Made by a program: the position numbers and the translations under genes
Assembly (NCBI GenBank): GCA_002394605.1
Contig: DGUI01000016.1
Span: 1 to 8,990 of the forward strand
Origin: Mageeibacillus sp. UBA4314
GTDB lineage: Bacteria; Bacillota; Clostridia; Saccharofermentanales; Saccharofermentanaceae
Direction of reading: 5' to 3'
DNA length: 8,990 nucleotides
The notes under the pieces: generated by a model
Told to the model about the DNA's origin: nothing
Databases searched by the model: none
Seen by the model: only the letters and a program-made list of their open reading frames with translations
Part shown: in pieces, positions 1 through 6,033 of the stretch
How the letters are laid out: each line of letters begins with the position of its first letter
How positions within the stretch are numbered: position 1 is the stretch's first letter

Positions 1-140
1 TCAGTAAAGTGCTCAATGTAATGCGCACTACCTTGAGCGATCTGCTGCGAGTGCAGTCTGCTAATGACTCCGGAGCAGATGGTTACAAATGACATGCCGA
101 CTGCAAATATGTCCCGGGTGTCATGCTCAAGTGGTTTCAT
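1..140 (-). pseudogene. Possible kinase-like ORF fragment running off the left edge
   Basis: Reading the minus strand from an ATG at 138-140 gives an uninterrupted frame to the window edge (46 codons). It contains the stretch DTRDIFAVGMSFVTICSG. This recalls the segment around subdomain IX of Hanks-type serine/threonine kinases, where an invariant Asp lies in a D-[IV]-[FY]-[AS]-[LFV]-G context. Just upstream of this ATG the same frame hits a stop, and the preceding kinase lobes are not visible in the window. If it is a kinase, this is therefore a 5'-truncated remnant or a frameshifted gene. I see no ribosome binding site. The match is short and could be chance. The rest of 141-355 shows nothing recognisable. 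Confidence 0.2.
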
Positions 141-355
141 AGCAAAATGGGCATATCTTCATAGCATTGGTATGAAAAAAACGGATTTGTTATGAAGGGA
201 TATTCCGAATAAAATCCGGCGGTATTGCAGAGGTGTCGCGAAATCAGTTAGATATATATTTGGTAAAGAAGCAAAGATACTCTTGGTTCATATGGTGCGG
301 AAATCAAATTATGACCGGAATCAACGATGTATATCCATGTTTTGTTCAGCCAATA

Positions 356-364
356 TGATATAAT
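356..364 (+). promoter_or_regulatory. Extended -10 promoter of the secreted FN3 protein gene
   Basis: The nine bases TGATATAAT are a perfect extended -10 element (TGn followed by TATAAT). No good -35 hexamer lies 16-18 bases upstream, which is normal for extended -10 promoters. Transcription would start near 371, giving a leader of about 65 bases before the start codon at 436. Confidence 0.6.
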
Positions 365-435
365 AAATCTTATTAGCAGTATTGGTCAGATCAAGGCGTC
401 GCATGAGGATTTGATTCGTTTTAGGAGGTAGATAT

Positions 436-1479
436 ATGAGATTAGTAAGAAAAAAACTGCTGTCTTTTGTTTTTGCTTTGATACTAGCCGTATCGTACAG
501 CAGTACAGCATATGCTGCGGAAGCTGTAGTATTTACACAAAAGGCAGTGAATTATACTCTCGGCGAGACTGTAACATTTTCTGTCGGACAAACAGATAAC
601 ATAACTATTAGTGGTTCTAAGTATTATGGAAAAGTGTATAAAGTTCAAATGCCTGGTCAAGGGACTCTTAGGTTTACCATAGATGAACCATATAACAGAC
701 GTTGGGGTTTTTCTATTTATTCTACAAAAGATGCAAATGTCAAATTAGCCGATGTTTGGAGTTATTCAATACCATATGATAATAATACCGGTTCTTATCG
801 GAAGAGCGTAGATACTGCGTTGGATGCAGGCGAGTATTATATTATTGTAAGATTGGGAAACCCTGACGGAAGTAATTATGGAATATTTACAGTTTCAGAT
901 CCCAATGAACTCACGATGAATTATATACCTCCGAAGGTTAAAATCAGCAAAACATCTAATACAGAATCAGGCGTGAAGATTAGTTGGGGAAAGGTGTCTG
1001 GAGTTGCAAAATATCAGGTATACCGGAAATATGGTTCTGGTAGCTGGAAAAAACTGGGACAGACTACTAGCACATCTTTTGTGGATAAAACTGCCAAAAA
1101 TGGTAAAACATATTCATATAGAGTTCGTGGAGTGGCTTCCGATGGAAGTGTTGGTGGATTTGGGGCTTCCAAAAAACAGACTTATGCGGCAAGACCAACT
1201 CTTTCTAGTGTTAAAAATACTTCTGGCAAGAAGATGAAGGTTAAATGGAAGAAGATGTCTGGAGGGACAGGATTCCAGGTTCAGTACAGCACTTCTAGCA
1301 CTTTTGCAAAGAATAGCAAGAAAGCAACTGTAAAAGGTGCTTCAAGTGTTTCCAAAGTGATCAGTTCGCTGAAGTTGAAAAAGACATATTACGTTCGTAT
1401 CCGAAGCTACAAGACTGTTTCTGGAGAAAAAGTATACTCTGCTTGGAGTGTAAAGAAGAGCGTAAAGATCAGTAAATGA
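436..1479 (+). CDS. Secreted protein with PPC-like domain and two fibronectin type III repeats
   Basis: This 347-residue protein has a clear Sec signal peptide: positive residues RLVRKK, a hydrophobic core at 8-20, and probable cleavage after Ala27 in an A-Y-A motif. Residues 30-155 are beta-rich. They resemble a bacterial pre-peptidase C-terminal (PPC) type domain, ending in the usual AGEYYIIV...G.Y pattern around 131-150. Two FN3 repeats follow at about 166-250 and 253-346, with the WGKVSGVAKYQVYR and WKKMSGGTGFQVQY strands common in clostridial surface proteins. No catalytic domain, sortase motif or cell-wall repeat is visible, so it may act as a secreted binding or accessory protein. The start is fixed by AGGAGGT at 423-429. 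The gene stands alone between its own promoter and terminator. It is clearly more A+T-rich than the genes downstream, which suggests separate acquisition. The exact ligand is unknown. Confidence 0.88.
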   Translation: MRLVRKKLLSFVFALILAVSYSSTAYAAEAVVFTQKAVNYTLGETVTFSVGQTDNITISGSKYYGKVYKVQMPGQGTLRFTIDEPYNRRWGFSIYSTKDANVKLADVWSYSIPYDNNTGSYRKSVDTALDAGEYYIIVRLGNPDGSNYGIFTVSDPNELTMNYIPPKVKISKTSNTESGVKISWGKVSGVAKYQVYRKYGSGSWKKLGQTTSTSFVDKTAKNGKTYSYRVRGVASDGSVGGFGASKKQTYAARPTLSSVKNTSGKKMKVKWKKMSGGTGFQVQYSTSSTFAKNSKKATVKGASSVSKVISSLKLKKTYYVRIRSYKTVSGEKVYSAWSVKKSVKISK

Positions 1480-1533
1480 TCATTGAAGTGTAGTATTTGT
1501 AGGAAGTTTAATAGGATTTCATATGACATCAAC

Positions 1534-1573
1534 AGGTCCGGGATTTGAATTGAACCCGGACCTTATTAATTTT
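1534..1573 (+). terminator. Rho-independent terminator of the FN3 protein gene
   Basis: A nine-pair stem (AGGTCCGGG at 1534-1542 with CCCGGACCT at 1555-1563) encloses a 12-base loop. It is followed by a T-rich run, TATTAATTTT. It lies about 55 bases after the stop at 1479. The minus-strand side has no T-run, so it serves the plus-strand gene. Confidence 0.8.
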
Positions 1574-1619
1574 GCACTACATTTCAGTAAATCTCATTTT
1601 TGTTTTCGGTGAGCAGTGT

Positions 1620-1667
1620 ACTGACTAACTGTAGGGCTAATGGCCTCTAGCCCTACAGTTAGTCAGA
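1620..1667. repeat. Perfect 19-bp inverted repeat (long hairpin)
   Basis: The arm CTGACTAACTGTAGGGCTA (1621-1639) pairs perfectly with its reverse complement at 1648-1666, leaving an eight-base loop ATGGCCTC. It lies between the convergent genes, about 80 bases past the stop of the minus-strand operon. Neither side is followed by a T-run, so it is not a canonical intrinsic terminator. It may still stop or stabilise the 3' end of the minus-strand transcript, or be a dispersed repeat. Confidence 0.8.
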
Positions 1668-1693
1668 ATAATCATAGAATCGCCCCGAACAAC

Positions 1694-1721
1694 GACACCC
1701 GGGGTGTACACCCCGGGTGTC
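1694..1721. repeat. Perfect 28-bp palindrome in the convergent intergenic gap
   Basis: The half-site GACACCCGGGGTGT at 1694-1707 is followed with no spacer by its exact reverse complement at 1708-1721. Each half is also nearly self-complementary (ACACCC/GGGTGT), so the region can fold as one long stem or two small ones. It starts 23 bases beyond the stop codon of the minus-strand small membrane protein gene. It could serve as that operon's transcript end or as a protein binding site. No T-run follows. Confidence 0.8.
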
Positions 1722-1744
1722 ACATAACCATTCAAAGTAAAAAC

Positions 1745-2083
1745 TCAATCATCGAACCCATCTTCCAGCGAGTCGAAGAAATCATCCACATCATCTACGG
1801 ACCTGTTCTTGCGGAGCTGCTCGTGGATGGGGTGCTTGATGTGGGCGTACGGGTTCTCGCCATAATTATTAAACAGGATGGTCTTCTCGTGCTTGGAGAC
1901 TTCGTCGAGGCTCCTGGTGTAGTGGATGCCGTTTCTGGAGTATTCGTCGATGTTGCAGGTGAAGTCACCGAAGTTGTTGAACTTGTTTAATATTTTCGAG
2001 ATGATGAACAGGGTGAAGCCGACCCCGGTGAGGATCCACATTGCAACGATGATAACGATGATCATGACAATTCTTGAGTCCAT
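1745..2083 (-). CDS. Small single-span membrane protein, unknown function
   Basis: This 112-residue protein has one strong membrane segment at about residues 4-29 (a run of Ile, Val, Met and Leu). A cytoplasmic or extracytoplasmic tail of about 80 residues follows, ending in a very acidic stretch (SVDDVDDFFDSLEDGFDD). No known family is recognised. I chose the ATG at 2083. It sits one base after the stop codon of the upstream zinc-ribbon gene (TAACATG) and has an AGGAA ribosome binding site. A longer frame would begin at a TTG at 2107 and overlap that gene. The tight spacing indicates translational coupling and suggests a partner of the zinc-ribbon membrane protein. It is the last gene of the operon, before the two intergenic hairpins. 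Confidence 0.75.
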   Translation of the reverse strand: MDSRIVMIIVIIVAMWILTGVGFTLFIISKILNKFNNFGDFTCNIDEYSRNGIHYTRSLDEVSKHEKTILFNNYGENPYAHIKHPIHEQLRKNRSVDDVDDFFDSLEDGFDD

Positions 2084-2084
2084 G

Positions 2085-3254
2085 TTATTCCTGCCTTTTC
2101 TTGACAAACTTGAAGATCTCTTCGGACTGGGTGAGCTTCAGGTTCTTGCGGACTTTCCGGATGCCGAGGAACCCCCTTGTCAGACCCACGAGCGAGAATG
2201 CCACAAAGAGTGATACGAATAATCCCGTGCCCTGTGATAAGCCTTTTGTGAATCCGATCAGATTGTGGTTGATCAGAGCCAGGAACAGAAGGCCGGTGAA
2301 CAGAAGGACGAGAAGGAAGATGAGGATGCTGAGCCCTGCGATCTTCTTCTTGACCGGCGGCATCGCTCCTACTACCTTGCCTGACTGGCCGTTGATGAGT
2401 ATCGTGTTGGGTTTGTCTTTGTACTTGAATGTCAGGAACCAGATGGGCATCATCATGTAGAGCGGGTTGTCGTGGATGTCCACCCAGTAGATCGAGTCTT
2501 CGACCTTGGGCTTGTCGCCAGGGATGGTCTTCAAGACCTCGTCGATAAAGAGCTTGTGGCAGCGGTGCGCCGCGGAATTGCGCAGGTCGGTGTAGGAGAG
2601 GTCTGACGTGTTGGAATAGAATCCGTTAAGGTAGTCCTCATCGAAGGCCTTGGCCTCCTCAAAGAAGAACGGCTCCAGCTTGCAGCTCACGTCATCGTTC
2701 AGCGTGACGGAACCGTCGATCGGGATGTTCTGGAACTGAACATCTCCTGCCCTGGAATTAAGGATCTTGTAAGTATGTTTTCCCCGCCTGATCTCAGAAC
2801 TGATCATGTCTGCCTCGGTGTAGCTTGCGTTGATGACCCAGTAGGGGACATAGATGCCGCGGAGGTTGTCCGGGGTGACCTTTGCCTTTACTTCCTTAGG
2901 CACGAAAGGATTCTTCTTCAGATGATTCTTTACATTCTTTACCGCCTCTTCGCGGGTTACGTGGAAGGGGATGAGGCCATCCGGCTTGAGTTCCTTTGAG
3001 ATCCTGCTGAAGACGATCGCCGGGTTGCCGCAATACACGCAGAAAGTAGAAGCCTCGGTGTCGCTGGTTATAACCTCCGCGCCGCAGTGACTGCATGTGT
3101 AGACTCTCGTGTCGTAGTATTTGGTGTGAAGCTCTGCGATCTTATCTTCCACATCCTCCGGACTGAATTTGGAACCGCATGATACACACTCCAGCTTCTG
3201 CGACGCCGGATTAAATATGAGCTTACCTGAACAATTACTGCATAGTACCGCCAT
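2085..3254 (-). CDS. Zinc-ribbon membrane protein (TFIIB-type zinc ribbon-containing family)
   Basis: This 389-residue protein opens with four CxxC pairs (Cys5/8, 23/26, 54/57, 72/75), consistent with two treble-clef zinc ribbons in the first 80 residues. A soluble region with the family-like motif GIYVPYWV (133-140) follows. Next come PIWFLTFKYKDKPNTILING and QSGKVVGAMP (270-299), resembling the conserved NGQTGKVVG.LP end of clostridial zinc-ribbon membrane proteins. The C-terminus carries two membrane segments at about 304-327 and 344-363, then a basic tail. The ribbons are probably cytosolic, but the ligand (nucleic acid or protein) is unknown. The start at 3254 has an AAGGG ribosome binding site inside the end of the upstream lipoprotein gene, and only five bases separate the two. 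The family is widespread but uncharacterised as far as I know. Confidence 0.85.
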   Translation of the reverse strand: MAVLCSNCSGKLIFNPASQKLECVSCGSKFSPEDVEDKIAELHTKYYDTRVYTCSHCGAEVITSDTEASTFCVYCGNPAIVFSRISKELKPDGLIPFHVTREEAVKNVKNHLKKNPFVPKEVKAKVTPDNLRGIYVPYWVINASYTEADMISSEIRRGKHTYKILNSRAGDVQFQNIPIDGSVTLNDDVSCKLEPFFFEEAKAFDEDYLNGFYSNTSDLSYTDLRNSAAHRCHKLFIDEVLKTIPGDKPKVEDSIYWVDIHDNPLYMMMPIWFLTFKYKDKPNTILINGQSGKVVGAMPPVKKKIAGLSILIFLLVLLFTGLLFLALINHNLIGFTKGLSQGTGLFVSLFVAFSLVGLTRGFLGIRKVRKNLKLTQSEEIFKFVKKRQE

Positions 3255-3259
3255 GATAC

Positions 3260-4306
3260 TTACCCTTGTGGTTTGATATACGGGCAGAGAGGATTGTCAT
3301 AATCCGTGCTGCTGTCCTCCTCTGAGCATGCAAACGCGTCTATTATATCACCCATGTCGGTCTTGGTGTTGATGTGTGCATATCTGGGTTTGCCGTCCTC
3401 TGTCTTGAGTTCATAGAAATGATCGTATCCCGTGCAGTTGAATGCCTTGTATGTAGCGTTCGGCTGACCGATGGTGTCTTTGGCAATCTCCAGGTCGCGG
3501 CAGGATGTGAGAAGTGTCCTCATCTCTTCCTCAGTGAGCTTGGGCGTATCAGTGGGTGTCCAGAAGTAGGGTGTATTATCGATGATCTTGACCTCGACCT
3601 CACTGTCGTCCCTTATGTCACACAAGAGAACCGGTGGTTCGATCTCGCCATAATTCCGGTTAACTTCATCCAGATAATATGCACGCGCTTCCTTGTCCAT
3701 GACCGTTACGGTCGTGAGGCCAACTTTCGCAGGTTCGGCTGTATTCTCAAAGCAGAAACCGAGGTATATGTCGTACCATTCGCCGTCAAGATAGGTCGTG
3801 CAGTGTGTGCCCGCATTCTTGATCACGTTGCTGCCCTTGTAAGATCCGCCTGCACCGCCGGGCCTGAAATCATTCCTGCATGCTACGAGCCCCTTGGGGT
3901 ATGCCTTCAGGAAATCGTCGACTTTCCTGTCAAAATCCTTGCTCTCACGGATCTCGCGGGCAAAACAGTTCGCCAGCATATCCTTATCACCCGCCTCCGC
4001 AGCTGCAAAGAGGGTGTCGATAGCCTGATCCCTCGCAGTCCCCTCGAAAGGCCTGTGATCGATCCAGCTGTCCGCCAGATCACTTACCGCTTCCTCCGGA
4101 TCTGTGCTCCTGGTGTCTTTGCTGCCGCTGTCTTTGCCGATATCGTCTACTTTGTTTGAGACATAGCTCTTGAGAAGATCGCCTAATCCCTGTCCGTCCT
4201 TGCTCTTGGGGGAGCATGAGCATCCCGTGATGAGCATTGATGCCGCAAGCACTGCGGCTGTCATGATACAGGCGGCAGTTTTGGTTGATGGCATTGAATT
4301 GTACAT
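3260..4306 (-). CDS. Lipoprotein, DUF5104-like
   Basis: This 348-residue protein has a lipoprotein signal peptide with lipobox L-I-T-G-C. Cys29 would be lipidated, anchoring the protein to the outer face of the membrane. A flexible Ser/Asp/Lys linker covers about 30-75. The region DTLFAAAEAGDKDMLANCFA (97-116), with the aromatic strand segments around 155-205, resembles DUF5104, a family of clostridial lipoproteins of unknown function. Residues 260-325 (LLTSCRDLEIAKDTIGQPN, then FYELKTEDG and YAHI) recall the SmpA/BLIP-like small alpha/beta fold, but this is weak. The start at 4306 is supported by AAGGAGA at 4315-4321. The next Met at 4294 has no such site. It is the first gene of the three-gene minus-strand operon. 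Several Cys residues besides Cys29 (31, 114, 143, 169, 185, 229, 269, 291, 327, 341) could form disulfides. No catalytic motif is evident. Confidence 0.83.
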   Translation of the reverse strand: MYNSMPSTKTAACIMTAAVLAASMLITGCSCSPKSKDGQGLGDLLKSYVSNKVDDIGKDSGSKDTRSTDPEEAVSDLADSWIDHRPFEGTARDQAIDTLFAAAEAGDKDMLANCFAREIRESKDFDRKVDDFLKAYPKGLVACRNDFRPGGAGGSYKGSNVIKNAGTHCTTYLDGEWYDIYLGFCFENTAEPAKVGLTTVTVMDKEARAYYLDEVNRNYGEIEPPVLLCDIRDDSEVEVKIIDNTPYFWTPTDTPKLTEEEMRTLLTSCRDLEIAKDTIGQPNATYKAFNCTGYDHFYELKTEDGKPRYAHINTKTDMGDIIDAFACSEEDSSTDYDNPLCPYIKPQG

Positions 4307-4359
4307 CTTGTTGGTCTCCTTATCTGCAATCTATCAAATTTCCTTATGGTTCCCAGACC

Positions 4360-4388
4360 ATAATAACACAGGTCGACCAAGGTGAGAA
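4360..4388 (-). promoter_or_regulatory. Candidate promoter of the lipoprotein/zinc-ribbon operon
   Basis: On the minus strand, TTCTCA (4383-4388) and TATTAT (4360-4365) are 17 bases apart, matching 4/6 and 5/6 of the -35 and -10 consensus. Transcription would start near 4353, about 45 bases before the start codon. A short inverted repeat, ATGGT (4346-4350) with ACCAT (4357-4361), overlaps the -10 and the start region and could be an operator. Confidence 0.45.
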
Positions 4389-4411
4389 ACAGGAATTGGA
4401 GCGGGGGCAAC

Positions 4412-4450
4412 AAAAAGGCGGGGTTGTCTCAAAAATGAGACAACCTCGCC
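4412..4450 (-). terminator. Rho-independent terminator of the ferredoxin gene
   Basis: A 15-pair stem (4417-4431 with 4436-4450, including one G-T wobble) closes a four-base loop. On the minus strand it is followed directly by TTTTTG (4411-4416). It begins 24 bases after the ferredoxin stop codon. It also insulates the ferredoxin from the downstream lipoprotein operon. Confidence 0.92.
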
Positions 4451-4474
4451 GTAATCTGCTTGATCGTTCTTAGA

Positions 4475-4645
4475 TCAGCCTTCCTGAGGAGCTCCTACAG
4501 GGCAAGCGCCTGCACAAGCGCCGCAGCTGATGCAAGAATCTGCGTCGATTACATACTTGCCGTCACCCTCGCTGATAGCGCCAACAGGACACTCAGCAGC
4601 GCAAGCACCGCACATGATGCAATCATCACTAATCTGATAAGCCAT
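4475..4645 (-). CDS. 2[4Fe-4S] ferredoxin (clostridial type)
   Basis: This 56-residue protein has two complete CxxCxxCxxxCP cluster motifs: Cys9/12/15/19 and Cys38/41/44/48, each followed by Pro-Val-Gly-Ala. The length and symmetry are those of the small clostridial 8Fe-8S ferredoxins. These are cytosolic low-potential electron carriers for enzymes such as pyruvate:ferredoxin oxidoreductase and hydrogenase. The start ATG at 4643-4645 has a GGAGGT ribosome binding site at 4654-4659, eight bases upstream. It is a single-gene transcription unit, with a near-consensus promoter at 4680-4708 and a strong terminator at 4412-4450. All eight cluster ligands are present, so it should be functional. The specific redox partner cannot be told from the neighbours. 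Confidence 0.95.
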   Translation of the reverse strand: MAYQISDDCIMCGACAAECPVGAISEGDGKYVIDADSCISCGACAGACPVGAPQEG

Positions 4646-4679
4646 AAACAAATACCTCCATTTTTAATAGGGTTGACTT

Positions 4680-4708
4680 ATTATAACCTTTATGACTTTT
4701 GTTGGCAA
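4680..4708 (-). promoter_or_regulatory. Strong sigma-A promoter of the ferredoxin gene
   Basis: On the minus strand, TTGCCA (4703-4708) is 17 bases from a perfect TATAAT (4680-4685). The -35 matches five of six positions. The start of transcription would be near 4673, about 28 bases before the start codon. This strength fits an abundant housekeeping ferredoxin. Confidence 0.8.
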
Positions 4709-4733
4709 CTATCTGCGGACGGCGGCTCATAGC

Positions 4734-4772
4734 CGTACATGTAAGGGCGTCAACATGTACGTTTACATGTAA
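4734..4772. repeat. Three ACATGT palindromes upstream of the ferredoxin promoter
   Basis: ACATGT occurs at 4738-4743, 4754-4759 and 4765-4770. The first two are part of a nine-base inverted repeat (CGTACATGT at 4734-4742 and ACATGTACG at 4753-4761). The third is the centre of the ten-base palindrome TTACATGTAA (4763-4772). They lie about 65-95 bases upstream of the predicted ferredoxin start and downstream of the kinase-like gene. They may be regulator binding sites or part of that gene's 3' end. Confidence 0.5.
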
Positions 4773-4773
4773 T

Positions 4774-4845
4774 CCGGTTTGAATGCGTGCACTTGGCGCG
4801 CACCTGGCACACCCCGCACTCACAAACCGGCCGAACAACCGGTTT
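4774..4845. repeat. CCGGTTT / AAACCGG / CCGGTTT mutually exclusive stems
   Basis: CCGGTTT at 4774-4780 and again at 4839-4845 can each pair with AAACCGG at 4824-4830. The second pairing makes a compact hairpin with an eight-base loop that overlaps the stop codon of the kinase-like gene. No T-run follows on the minus strand. It may be a weak 3' end structure. Confidence 0.35.
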
Positions 4846-5812
4846 ACATACTCTTCCTGAGCGCCTCAAGCCGCTTCTTGATGTCAGCCAATTCTGACAG
4901 GGAGTCGGCAACACTCTTGGGCGCGGGCTTCTCGGGCACTCGGATCTCGGATACTGTACCGCGGGTGCCCTCTGTGATGGGATCGATGATGCTCGTCTTG
5001 GCGGGCTGGGCCGTAACGGGCGTCTCAGGATGCTCGACCTCCATGCTCCTGGCGATGTCACGGAGACTCTTCGCGGGGGAGATGAGGGACGGAGCGACCT
5101 GCGGGACGGGGATGGAGTCGGAGACTCTCCTGCCGTTGACAACGAAATACCAGGCGTTCGTCATTGCCTTGACGCCGCGGACACCCAGGGCGAGCTCGCA
5201 GTTCAGTGCACTGCCGACTGAGTAGTCGGGGTTGGCGTGGACACGGTCTTCGTCGATCCACACAAGATCCGTGTCATCGCAGTACAGCCCCTTGCCTGAA
5301 GTGTAGTCGCAGCCCTTGATGTAGATGACGGCGTCGAAGCAGTACCTGAGCTTTTTGGCGGCACGCTCAAAATCAGATACGGTCCTGCATTCAAATCCGG
5401 CAAGGAGCTCGGCTTCCAGGTGGTTGATGACTATGTGCGATGACATATCGAAAATAGATGTCGATATAACGTTATAAGTATCCTCGCTCATCCAGATCTC
5501 ACCGTTGTCTGAGATGATCGAAGGGTCTGATACTACTATCCTGGGGCGGTTGGCCTTAAGCTCAGATGCGACCTGCACGACCTGCTCCGTGTTGCACATG
5601 AAGCCGACAAAGACGCCGTCCGGTGCACATTCGCCGAAACAGTAATCCAACGTATCCTTGATGTCGCAGGTGTCTATGCTGCCGTCGCCCCGCCTGATCT
5701 CGCCGATGGCGATGTAGGGATCCAGGCCGTAAGCTTTTATGGTCATGACGGCACGGCGCACGTCAAGACGCGTGCCCTCGTAAGAGTCAGAGATCGATAA
5801 GATATTCTTCAT
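4844..5812 (-). CDS. Ribokinase-superfamily (ThiD/PdxK-like) protein with C-terminal tail, probably atypical
   Basis: From the Met at 5812 the protein has 322 residues. It resembles pyridoxal/hydroxymethylpyrimidine kinases: MKNILSISDS at the N-terminus, GVFVGFMCNTEQV (66-78), VVSDPSIISDNGEIWM (93-108; family DP motif at 96-97), and INHLEAELLAG (129-139; family PNxxEaexL). The anion-hole signature GTG[D/C], expected before ELALG (206-210), is not recognisable: the text reads VHANPDYSVGSALNC (191-205). Asp196 could be the catalytic base if GTGD aligns with ANPD. Residues about 235-300 are a Pro/Ser/Thr-rich linker, and about 301-322 a probable coiled coil. This tail is not part of usual ThiD or PdxK. 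The frame is open further upstream, to a TTG at 5938 and an ATG at 5851, but those starts have no ribosome binding site. The one at 5812 has only weak GGCGG. Substrate unknown. Confidence 0.72.
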   Translation of the reverse strand: MKNILSISDSYEGTRLDVRRAVMTIKAYGLDPYIAIGEIRRGDGSIDTCDIKDTLDYCFGECAPDGVFVGFMCNTEQVVQVASELKANRPRIVVSDPSIISDNGEIWMSEDTYNVISTSIFDMSSHIVINHLEAELLAGFECRTVSDFERAAKKLRYCFDAVIYIKGCDYTSGKGLYCDDTDLVWIDEDRVHANPDYSVGSALNCELALGVRGVKAMTNAWYFVVNGRRVSDSIPVPQVAPSLISPAKSLRDIARSMEVEHPETPVTAQPAKTSIIDPITEGTRGTVSEIRVPEKPAPKSVADSLSELADIKKRLEALRKSM

Positions 5813-5845
5813 ATCAGTGCCGCCGATAGTAAAAAATAATTGCTC

Positions 5846-5874
5846 ATTCATAGTGTCGCATTTGAAATACTCAA
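5846..5874 (-). promoter_or_regulatory. Weak candidate promoter of the kinase-like gene
   Basis: On the minus strand, TTGAGT (5869-5874) is followed after 16 bases by TATGAA (5847-5852), each 4/6 to consensus. If used, transcription would begin downstream of the ATG at 5851, which supports the start at 5812. The evidence is thin. Confidence 0.3.
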
Positions 5875-5946
5875 TAACAAGGCAAATCGAAATGCCAAAG
5901 TGACAGTTTTTTGCGGAGAAATTCAACAAGTTGTCCAATAAGGGTA

Positions 5947-5961
5947 TTTAACACTGTTAAA
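5947..5961. promoter_or_regulatory. Operator-like palindrome in the divergent intergenic region
   Basis: TTTAACACTGTTAAA is a 15-base palindrome around a single central C (seven-base arms). It lies between the divergent kinase-like and acetyltransferase genes, about 20 bases upstream of the plus-strand -35. The form is typical of a dimeric repressor or activator site. The regulator is not encoded in this window. Confidence 0.45.
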
Positions 5962-5978
5962 ATATTAATCTTGGCATA

Positions 5979-6007
5979 TTGAGTTATTCGGGCAAGAGTT
6001 ATACAAT
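5979..6007 (+). promoter_or_regulatory. Candidate promoter of the acetyltransferase/peptidase/hydrolase operon
   Basis: TTGAGT (5979-5984) is 17 bases from TACAAT (6002-6007), matching 4/6 and 5/6 of consensus. The same TATTGAGT string appears in inverted orientation at 5869-5876. Transcription would start near 6013, about 20 bases before the ATG at 6034. This leaves room for the GGGAGG ribosome binding site. Confidence 0.5.
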
Positions 6008-6033
6008 GAATTCAGTGAATCGGGAGGTAACGA

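Noticed and set aside
1534..1721. CRISPR array suspected from clustered repeats
   Set aside because: The three inverted repeats have different sequences and no regular spacers.
1640..1990. Plus-strand open frame starting in the hairpin loop
   Set aside because: It begins in a hairpin loop, runs antisense to the small membrane protein, and has no ribosome binding site.
3374..4159. Long plus-strand open frame (261 codons) opposite the lipoprotein gene
   Set aside because: It lacks a ribosome binding site and any domain. The opposite strand carries a clear signal peptide, lipobox, ribosome binding site and operon context.
4714..4735. Short hairpin CGGCT-CAT-AGCCG as terminator of the kinase-like gene
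   Set aside because: It has only a five-pair stem and is not followed by a T-run on either strand.
5813..5938. N-terminal extension of the kinase-like gene to a TTG at 5938 or an ATG at 5851
   Set aside because: Neither start has a ribosome binding site. The 42 extra residues have no counterpart in the kinase family, whose first strand begins at the Met at 5812, and a possible promoter overlaps them.
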